From Acridotheres tristis (lineage: Eukaryota > Chordata > Aves > Passeriformes > Sturnidae): a DNA stretch of 64,000 nt. This document shows, one piece after another, positions 28,101 through 37,500 of this stretch (position 1 is the first letter of the stretch; every line of letters begins with the position of its first letter). The stretch is from contig CM072899.1 in the NCBI GenBank assembly GCA_037013685.1, positions 3,775,479 through 3,839,478 on the forward strand. The letters are read 5' to 3'. A program made the translations under genes and the position numbers. The notes below the pieces were generated by a model, which had not been told where the DNA came from, made no database searches, and worked only from the letters and a program-made list of their open reading frames with translations.

Positions 28101-31013
28101 GACCTAATATGCTAATAGGGGCAGGAGCACAACCTGCCCTGTATCCTCTCGCTGGCCACCACCACATTCCAGCCAAAGACTGGAAAAGCAAAGCAACAAA
28201 ACCAAAACAGAAACTAAACTGTGTGTTAAGGAGAAAAAAACCCTGCTCCCTGCAGGCAATCTAAGGAAGCCATGTGGCACCAGTACAGTAAATAAAAACT
28301 GAACAAATGACCTCTTCTTGGTCCCTCTGGAGACAGTGGCAAGCCAGGGATTAGCAGCATTCATAATGCTCCCACAGGTTTCCATGAGGAGGGACACAGA
28401 GGAGACTTGTGTGGTGCCTGGGGAGGTGGGGAGGCAGAACTGGAAGGGACCAGGGGGACCCATGAGGAGCCTGGCAGGGAGGAAAGGTGGCTGGGCTGTT
28501 TTGTTTATTGAATATGAGCCTACAAAACCTGATTGGCTTTGGTCTCACCAGATCCCATTGAGGCATAGGATAAATTGCCTGTCCATGATGGGAGCAGATC
28601 TACAATGAGGCCCTCCTGAATAACTCCTCTCCAGTTCTTGTGTTTGGTAGATTTCTGTGGCCATGGAAGCCTCCCCACCTCTTTGCCCCATGGCACAGTA
28701 AGTCCCATTTCAATGAAAAATGACCTCCCTCTCTAGGCTAGGTGTGCAGGGAGAGACCCTGACTCCATCAGAGGATCCTCTGCCCACAGCTCACAGCTCA
28801 TGACCCATTTTGGAATGTAGGAGAAAGTTGTTTCCCACCAAAAGCAATCAGCAAGAAAAAAAAAAGGCTGAAAGAATGTTTCCTCAAAGCCCAGTGAACT
28901 CCCCAAACCAATTCTGTATCTTCTTGGCAGGAACTCTACATTTTTTAAGACATATCTGAAAATTATAGAAAGGCATTGAGTCCCTGCCCATCACATAAAT
29001 CCACAGCTCCTGCTGAATCACTTGGACTTTGCCAATGTAGTCACGTCTACATAAAGTCTAAATAAAATCTGTGTGCAAATCAATGGAGTAAATTACATGA
29101 GTAACTAGAAATGGTTCGTTTTTGTGGTATGTTTGCAGCTTTTCCTTATTCTAGCACTGTTTCCTGAGCAGACTCTGTAATATTCCACTTCAATCCCTCT
29201 AAGCTGACGGGAGAGCTTGCACTTGCAATCAAAGTGATTCATGCAATTACATGAGCCAGTGCAGAGTAAGGGAGTGAGAATCCCTAATCTAGAACATTAG
29301 CACTTGTCTGCTAAATGCTCTTTTTTAACACACTGCAGAACCATCATCTTATTCCTTACATAAGGCTCTTCAGGGACTACTATGACAACAGCAGTGCTGA
29401 AAAGCAGTGTAATGAGACACCAGGAGCACTGGGAACAGATTGCTACAGCAGCAGCTCATTACAACTATTTCTTGTTTGACCCCAGAAATAAAATCACTTA
29501 TGGATGCTTTCTTAATGCTGAAGTTCTTTGTCAATCTGTTTCATCTTTATTAGTGTGTTCACTATATTTCTGTTTATACACTAATTGCTGACTTGGTCTG
29601 CAAGATTATATAACTAAGAATAGAACAGAGTGGCTATTCCCAGGGGATGACAATATTCCTGAAATCATGCCAGAGACTTTGCAGCGTTTGTTGACCTGTT
29701 GAAAAGGTCATGGAGGTGAGCTACCAGAATCACTTGTTGGTGACAAAAATGTTGCTGTGGAGTGAAGCAGGTATTGTGGAATTTGTTCCCAGCTTATTAC
29801 ACATGGAAGGTGAAAATTCCTGATATTAGAGGGCTTAATATCATATGCTGGTCCAGATTGGTGAAATTCAACCAGGAAATGAGGTTTTCAGAGTTGGAGT
29901 GGTTTGCTGAGGGAAGTTGTCTTCATTGTTGTAAGTCAGTGCTTGATATCTCTTGAGATACGTGCTAGTTTAAAACACAATTTATCTCTACATTGTGGAT
30001 TTACTAACGAAATTTATGGATTGGAATGGTAGGAATTCAGACAACGGTGCCTCTTCTAATCCCAAAATCAGCATTTGTGTTTAGACTTTTTAGAAATTAG
30101 TTTATTTGACGTCAGAAGAGGCCAGGCATGAGCATGAGGTGCGTGGATGCTGCTGCTCTCCTCACCTGCATCCCATCCCGGGGCAGAAAGGTGCTGACCT
30201 CTCAGCCAATGCTGCAAGTTCCTGCAAGCAGCAGCCCCATGGACGTCTCCAGAGGCAAACCCCACGTGCAAGAATTGCCTCTCACAGCCTGAATTGCCTC
30301 TCATTTTCTCCACATCATGCAAACCGCTGTCCATGTGAGCCAGCATCACGCCGGGGGTGCCCAGACTTGCTAAGCCACTCACACCTCGGACCCCAGCTGG
30401 CTTTTACAGTCTCACTGAGAGCTGCAGGTATGAAGCCTCCATTCCTCTGCCAGACTGCTGCTGGTAACTTGAGAAGGCACTGGCCAACTCCAGCCACATC
30501 AGAGAGAGAGGCAGAAAACTTAGAAGTCATTTACGAAAACATATGCAACTCCAAAAAACCTCATAAATGGTGGTTGAGTAAATGCTGGGGATGTAAATTA
30601 GAGTCAGCAGAAATTCTGCCTCAGGTACAGACCCCAAGAGAGAAGACAAATGATTGAGGAGAGTCTTGGGCAGTTTGTCTGTCAGCCTCCACTGAACATT
30701 AATTATTGACCTAAAGCAGAAATGTTGGATGAAATAAGGACTACATCCCAACTTAGGGTACAGCTTAGAAATTTATTCTTGAATGATTTGTGTGCGTGGG
30801 CTATTTCAGGCACTACAGGCAACTGATTTGAAGTCTTTCTTACCTTTACACCTAGACTATACATTTTTATGTATCTGATATAAATAAATATATTCTTCCT
30901 TTATAAGAGTCAGCAAACTTTCACCATTTTGCTGAATCAAGACCATTTTTGGATATACACTGTGAAAGATTACACAAATTAGATACTGTCATTATTAAGA
31001 GAGTTTTTAGGGC

Positions 31014-31082
31014 AAAAAGATAATTTTCCTGTCTTGCATTACATGCTTTTTCTCATTTCTTTTATGAGAAAATTATCTTTTT
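31014..31082. repeat. Inverted repeat, 15-bp perfect arms, 39-nt spacer
   Basis: AAAAAGATAATTTTC at 31014-31028 is exactly complementary to GAAAATTATCTTTTT at 31068-31082. The arms are AT-rich and the spacer shows no extended pairing. Confidence 0.9.
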
Positions 31083-32934
31083 AGATAGCTGATGTATTCA
31101 CATTCTTAGTCTTCAGAATTCTGTAAACTCTGTAGTGCATTATCACTTGAATAGTCTAAACAATTATTTGAATGCCTACTCATAGATAGTCTTCAGTAAA
31201 ATTGAGGCTTTGAGAAGAACCAGAGAGACCCACTAACTACACTGAAAGCTAAAAGCAGGTATTCCACTCCAATTCTTAAAGCAACTCAGGACTTTGTATG
31301 ATCATTATCATACTGTGTCAAATCCAAAGTATTGTGATTAATTCAGAGTGATGTTCCCTGATATTAGAATTTTTATGGTGGAAGGTGCTTAGTGGATTTG
31401 TGTAGGCGATCTGAAAACGGGAATTTTGGGGTTCCCTCTTGGGAAGAAGCCAAACCCTTCCCAAGCACAGCCAAAGCTGGAGCTCCACTGGAGCCCTGCC
31501 CACAGGTGTCTGCACTGGATCCTCCTGCTGGGTGCTCCCTTATGGAAGGAAAAAAGGTTCTGGGGAAGATTCCCTTACACCAGGGGAGTATCAGGTGTGT
31601 CAGTGGACAAGCATTTACATGGAGGACCGGGGATGGTATCTGTGATAATGTAAGAGGCTGGAGAGCTGTTTCTGCCCTGTGCTGTCCCCAGGTGTCCCAC
31701 AGGGTGCTCTTGGTCCGGTACCAGCAAAGACTGAAAGGATACAGAGAGAAATGTCACATACTTCAGAATTAATTAGTTCAGTAAAAACCCAGCTATGCAA
31801 AAAACCTTTGAAATGAAGGAAAGTAATACGAGGCTACTCTTCAAAGTGGAGCAAAGAAATAAAAGTTTCTGAAACTCTGGTGCATTTATGAAATGGGCAC
31901 TGTGAGGATTTACATTTAAGACACGTTGTGGATTTTTACTACTTTTGCAGTAAAACTATTGTAATGGCAGTGATGTTCAGAAAGTCATCTCCTCAACTTT
32001 CACCTTTTCTTTAAGAACAGGAATGATTTAAGTGAAATTAATTAATATTTCATTACAATTTTGTAATTGTCTAAAGGCCATAGAGATGAGAAAGGTCTCT
32101 TCTGATAGCAAAACAGTTTTAGCACAAGTTGGTAGTAAGAATTTTGACATTAGAGTGGCTTCTAGTAATTCTGTAGTATCCCCACTGTAATGTATAATGC
32201 TGCCCTTCCAGGCTCAGGACTGACAGCCTTTCATAAATGATACTTTTTATGTCAAATGGATTTTACAAGAAATGACTGAGTCTACACAACCCTGCCCAAA
32301 ATTCTTCCCTTCTCCCTTATTATTTCTCCTCAATTCTGTTGTGTGTTTAGAGGATCAGGAGGTTTAGAGCTGAAAGTGATTATTTGTTTTTGAAAGTTCT
32401 GGGCACGTGGAGATTGTGAAAATAATCACTCCTGGTTTACATGTGTTTTCAGTTTCTAGGATACAAACAGAATTTAACAGCTAATCCCTTCACCTGGTTT
32501 AAACTTCCAGTTCTTCAGGCAGCAACATGAGTTTACAACAGCTAAGGATACATCCCAGTTATTTTTAATCCCTTCACGTCAAAATTGGCTTATCCCAATT
32601 TGCTTTTACAGCATCCTCGGAGTAAAGCTCTATTTACCCAGCCCATATTTGTCTTAAGTGTACTTGAAATAACCCTAAGCACCCAAAAAGGCCAGGTTTG
32701 TAATGAAAACACCTCCAGACAGACTGACCCCCGAGGGGAGGCCACCAAGGAATCGATTGGACAGCTCCTGAGCAGGGCTGAAGTGTGCCAGACACTCGGT
32801 GTGTGTGCTCCTGCTCCCTTTCAGCTGTGCTCAGACTCACCTCAGCCAAGGAACGAGCCTGGCTGGGGGCTCAGGGAAATGTGGGCTCTGCAAAGGCTCA
32901 GCCTTCCCAGTTGGAACAAAAATATAAGTTGGAA

Positions 32935-33150
32935 AATATGAGAAAAAAGAGACCTACTTGTGAGAACGGGACATGCTGGAGGATGGGAGTAGAACAAAGG
33001 ACCCAGAGAGATGGAAGTAGAGACAGAGAGGCAGGAAAAGGGATGAAAAGGGATTTAGGAGGGAGAAGAAAGGCAAAAAGAAGCATAAAGGGTTGGAAAA
33101 ATAATGAAAATAGAGAAGAAAGAGTGAGAGAAGAAGGGAAGGAAATACTG
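32935..33150 (+). repeat. Purine-rich tract upstream of PROK2
   Basis: About 215 bases are dominated by A and G, purest between 33000 and 33130 (gagaga, aggaaaagg and agaagaaag strings), ending about 1.3 kb upstream of the PROK2 start codon. Such tracts can adopt triplex structures. Confidence 0.7.
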
Positions 33151-33784
33151 CATGTGTCTTAGTGATGCCCTCCTCCCACAGGGGATGGAGGTGCCCAAAG
33201 ATACCACCTTTAGTGGTTAGACCTTGGTTTGTGCTGAATTTCAGTGGTGTGCATGTAGAAACAGGTGCTCACTGAGACCGTGAGACCATGGCCTGGAATT
33301 TGTGCTGGAAGGATCCAGTGAGGCACTGCTTCTGCAATGGGGCTCTCTGCTCCCAGTGCTCCTTCTTCTCAGTGTCTTCCCATGGATCTTTGGTGGGAGC
33401 CAGCCCTGCTGAAGAACAGAACTATTCTCTTCTTGTGCCCCTGGGTGCCATGGGAGCCAGGAGGGCTTTGGCAGAGGCAGGGAGTGCCTGTGGCAAGGAG
33501 GGGAGAACCACAGGAGAACAGGAATTCAAAGGGGTTCTGGGCTTCCAGCAGGAACGGGGATTGGTCCAATTCTTACTCGGACTGTGGGGTACATTTGATG
33601 CTGCTCTGCCCCCGACAAGATGAGCACAACCTGCATGTCCCCTCACAGCCATGCCCACAGCTCTGCCAGGTGTCAGCAGAGGCTGGGTTGAGGGCTACAG
33701 GTGGTTTCTGTTCACAGAGGGAACAGGGGCAACATTGGCTCTGGGTCTGCTGCTGGCCAGGGAGCAGAGGGAACACGAGCACTG

Positions 33785-34260
33785 GTCCATGCTGGATGTG
33801 GGCTACCACTGCCCCGCTGTGGGATGTGCTCTAACCTGCTGTGGAATCCCCCCATCCTGCTGTGGGATCTCCTCAGGACCTGCTAAGTCCTGCCCCAGGA
33901 TCTCTTCAGGACCTGCTGTGTCCTGCCCCCGACCTGCTGCATGATGTGCCCAGTATGTTGTGGGATATTTCCTCCCAGCCTACTGTTGGATGCCTCCCTG
34001 CTCCCTGATCTGCTATGGGATGTCTATAGCCAGCCTTGGGGTGAACCCCTAGATCTGCTGTGGGACATCCTCATACCTGCTCCAGGGTGTACCCCAACCA
34101 GCCCCGGGACGACCCCACCACACCTGCCGTGGGAAATCCTTCAGCCACACTGCCCTGGGATGTGCCCCCAGAACTGCTGCGGGATGTTACCCCCTAAGCC
34201 CAGGTCTCCAAGACGTGATTTAGGATGTCTCCAACACGCTGTGGGATGTCCCCTCAGCCA
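33785..34260. repeat. Degenerate minisatellite upstream of PROK2
   Basis: About 15 imperfect copies of a unit based on cctgctgtgggatgtcc, spaced roughly 27-35 bp apart, run up to the edge of the promoter CpG island, about 120 bp before the TATA-like box. Copies diverge strongly (ctgctatgggatgtc, ctgccgtgggaaatcc, ctgctgcgggatgtta), which suggests an old array. Confidence 0.75.
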
Positions 34261-34366
34261 GCCCCGTCTGCCCCATCCCTGCGCGGCCCCCCCGCCCCTC
34301 TGCCCGCAGCCGCGCACCTGGGCGCGGTGTGTGCGCACAGCGGACACACACACTGCCGGGCGGGGG

Positions 34367-34375
34367 TGACTCAGC
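34367..34375 (+). promoter_or_regulatory. AP-1/ARE-type site in the PROK2 proximal promoter
   Basis: TGACTCAGC lies 8 bp upstream of the TATA-like box. TGACTCA is the exact AP-1 consensus, and the full string fits the antioxidant-response core TGACnnnGC used by NRF2/small-Maf. The sequence match is exact. Use in regulating PROK2 is inferred from position only. Confidence 0.45.
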
Positions 34376-34381
34376 CCCGGC

Positions 34382-34388
34382 TTTATAA
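34382..34388 (+). promoter_or_regulatory. PROK2: TATA-like box of PROK2
   Basis: TTTATAA is an AT island inside very GC-rich sequence, 100 nt before the start codon. Transcription would be expected to begin about 25-30 nt downstream, near 34410-34418, giving a 5' UTR of about 70-80 nt. Immediately downstream, a short ccggctccgag motif is repeated in tandem (about 34396-34430). Confidence 0.5.
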
Positions 34389-34487
34389 CGCCGGCCCGGC
34401 TCCGAGCCCGGCTCCGAGCCCGGCTCCGCTGCGCCGCACCGCGCCCGCGGGGAGCGCCGGGCCCGGCACCGGCACCGGCCCCGCACC

Positions 34488-34595
34488 ATGCGGAGCCTGC
34501 GCGGAGCCCCGCCGGCGCTGCCGCCGCTCCTGCTGCTCCCGCTGCTTCTGCTGCTGCTGCTCCTGGCCGCGGGGCACGGCGCCGTCATCACCGGG
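34488..34595 (+). CDS. PROK2: PROK2 coding exon 1: signal peptide and AVITG
   Basis: This exon encodes 36 residues, starting MRSLRGAPP and ending AVITG. It contains 12 leucines, many encoded by CTG, making a long hydrophobic core followed by AAGHG before the cleavage point. The donor is ggg|gtgagc at 34595/34596 in phase 0. Ending the exon exactly at AVITG matches the mammalian gene structure as I know it. Confidence 0.94.
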
Positions 34596-37500
34596 GTGAG
34601 CGCCGCCGCTCGGCACCGACGGCACCCGCGGGACGCGGCACCGGCACCGGGAGGGCTGAGCTGGGCCGGGGCTGCGGGGGAGGGAGTAGGGGTTTGTTTA
34701 CGGGGAGTGACAGCGGGACTGGGGGAACCTCCCGGGATGAGAGGTGCCCGGGGAGAAGGGAGCTCTCTTCCCACGGGATGCCCGGAGAGAAGGGAGCTCT
34801 CTTCCCACGGGATGCCCGGAGAGAAGGGAGCACTCTGCCCTGCGGGATGCCCGGGAAGAAGGGAGATCTCTGCCCTGCGGGATGCTCGGGGAGAAGGGAG
34901 CGCTGTGCCCTGCGCGATGCCCGGAGAGAGGGGAGCTCTCTTCCCACGGGATGCCCGGGGAGAAGGGAGCGCTGTGCCGTGCCGGATTCCCCCGGCTGGT
35001 CTCGGGGTGAGCACTGCCGACACTCGGGGTCTGTCCGCGATCAGCGATGCCAGGACGGAGCGGTGTCGAGTGCGGTGACGGATGGCCCGAGCTGGGATAA
35101 GTGATAACGAGGGTGTGGGAGGGAAAGCAGCGCCAGGTGATGAGAAGTGACAGGGCTTGGGGGTCCGTCTGGGATAAGTGATACCGGACGTGGCATCTCT
35201 CCAGGGATGCCCGGAGCTGCGGGTCGGTCTGGATTAAGTGGTCTCAGAGCCTGGGGGGTCTCTCTGCAGTGAGTGATGCCAGGATGTGTCAGTGGGCAAT
35301 GCCGGGGCTTGTGGGTCTCTGAGGTGAGGGGATGACACAATGTTTGGGGTGAGGGATGTCTGGACTCAGGGCGGGAGTTGTCTCCAGGCTGGTCCGGGAG
35401 CGTGCAGAGATTCCTGCTGCTTTTCCAGGACTGGAGCTGTCTCCTATCTCCCCCCATGGAACCCCAGCTGTCCCTATATCTGCTCTGAGAAGGTCTGGCT
35501 CAGGGCATAGCCCTGCCCATTGTGCACCCCAAGTTCCTCCAGCCCCTCCGGGTACAGGGCAGGATTGCAATCCTCGGAAAACGCTGTTTTCTTTCTTTTC
35601 TTTTCTTTGTCTGTGACTGTGCCGCTTTTCCCCCTCAATAGCCACCCCTTGCAAACAAGTCTCTGTTGTTGTTAATAGGCTCAAGATTTACACTGGTTGT
35701 GAAAATATTCTTTTTTCATAAAGACGTTATTTAACCCAAAGCGTTGCATCACTTTTATGTAAAATTATTTTTTAAGTGTTTGCTTTGGATTAATAACTCA
35801 GCACTTGCATTCCTTTGAGAGCTTACGTGTCTTTTGTAACCATCAGAAGTTGCACGCACAGCAGTGCATTTCTCTGGGCTGTCCACACTCCCTGTCCAGA
35901 CCCCTGAAGTCCATGAAACAGCTCATGGGCAGTTCCCAGGACTGATTATTTTTCTTAGAGCAGAGAATGTGAAGGAATTTTTTAATATTTGAGGATTTCA
36001 AGTTTCTTTTAAGCAGAAACATTCCCAGCAACAGAGGAGCAGTTTATCTGTTATTAGAGTTGTGACTACACCTTTAAAGCATAATTAAACCATTAAATAA
36101 AGTAATAGTGAGGCACTGAATAATAGATCAAGGACAAGGCAGATTCAAAAAGTAAAAATAGACTAGGACTAGAAAATGTTACTTTATTAACTATTGCAGA
36201 GGATTTCTGCATAAACCACTTTGATGCATTTTTGGCTTTTGCTGAACAGGCAAATCTCTGATGAGAGCTGACGTAGGTGTTCCCCAACCTCTGAGTCTGC
36301 AAGGTGTTTTTCCCCTTGCAATTTAAGGATTTTTTTCAAACTTTCTTCACTTCAGTGGTGGTTCTTGTGCTGACACCTGTTGCCTTTGCAGCTGGTATTT
36401 CACCTGGGACATATTCTTGGGCTGATTTTCCAGAAAACTGTGTTTTAATGAGGTGCTCATGTGGTGTTTGGGGAAGTTCAGGAGTAGCAGCAGGAATTAC
36501 ACATTACAGATAAGGTGTGGGCAGGAACGCTTGGGTTGAATACTTTCAAAACTTGTCATACATTTTTTGAAAGGGAGCCTTAAAAGTTCTGCCAGATGTA
36601 AATATGTGTGTGTGAGTTTAGGGAAGAAATTGTTCAGCCTGGACATTCAAGACCTTTGCTTGGTAGAACATACTCAGGTTTTTCAACTGAGTGGTATTAC
36701 ACCCCGGGACCAGTCCCACAGAGATGAATGGAGTTTAAGATATATAACTGAGAAAAAAAAGGGAGTCAGGAGCTGACGGGGGAGAAATAGCAGAGCCTGT
36801 GACTCCAGCTGAGCAGTGGACACCAGTGTGTGGGGGGCAGCCAAAATCACTGGACCTGCATTTTTATTCGTGACTAGGGTGAAATAATATCATTAGAGTG
36901 CTTATATATTTTATTTACTTTTTTTAAAGAGAGAGGTCAGAAAGTGAATATTATCTACCTGGCAGGCTGGAGTCGTAATTTTATGGCCATATTAGTCTTA
37001 CAAGCAAATGCTCTGTGTTTGGGCTTACTTGCAGCACAGTGCTCTGTGTTTAGAAGCTGTTTGGGTCACACACACTATTTAATAGTGATCCTAATGCAAC
37101 AGCTTCTTCCTAAATTACTGACTGATCTTTAAACAATATTTTGATCTGGCTTCTGTTGGTCAGTGCAATATTTACCCAGTGAGTACAATCTAAAGTAATT
37201 TATCATGCAAATCTCAAGGTAAGATCAGTGAGTTTTTCCCTCAAGGAAATGTTTACTCTGATATGTGCCTTCCCCAGAGCTGTTATCATCATTTACGTAT
37301 GTTTTTATGAGTTTCCCATTTACATAGTGCTGAGCAGTGCCTTCGGTCTCACTGCTGCTGTCAGACACCCAGAGCAGTGAGTTAATCAAGCTCACATTCG
37401 GGATGTAATCAGAACTTTTAACTGATGGCATTTCTCACTGGAGAAAGGAGATTTTTTTTACATTAAATCTATATAAGCTTTTGATTAAAAAGCAGCTGAA

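Larger units (their letters stand above)
20591..33784. other. Intergenic sequence upstream of PROK2, no gene recognised
   Basis: No coding exon or RNA gene was recognised over this 13-kb stretch. Features seen are a 16-bp tandem duplication (25153-25184), an inverted repeat (31014-31082), the nearest upstream CACGTG E-box at 32404-32409, and a purine-rich tract (about 32935-33150). Frames of up to 183 codons (27713-28264 and 30106-30657) have low-complexity, domain-free translations. Confidence 0.65.
34240..35330. promoter_or_regulatory. CpG-rich island over PROK2 promoter, exon 1 and start of intron 1
   Basis: CpG density and GC content rise sharply from about 34.24 kb, peak over exon 1 (34.30-34.66 kb) and fade by about 35.3 kb. 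The boundaries are judged by eye. The island contains the TATA-like box, the AP-1/ARE site, exon 1 and two tandem-repeat blocks. Confidence 0.7.

Noticed and set aside
27713..28264. A 183-codon + strand frame
   Set aside because: Domain-free, and it overlaps another frame of similar length; nothing suggests selection for coding.
30106..30657. A 183-codon + strand frame
   Set aside because: No recognisable domain and a composition typical of non-coding DNA.
34220..35023. A 267-codon - strand frame over PROK2 exon 1 and the minisatellite
   Set aside because: It is open because of the tandem repeat and GC-rich exon; the repetitive translation reflects the 34/35-bp units, and the sense strand is clearly PROK2.
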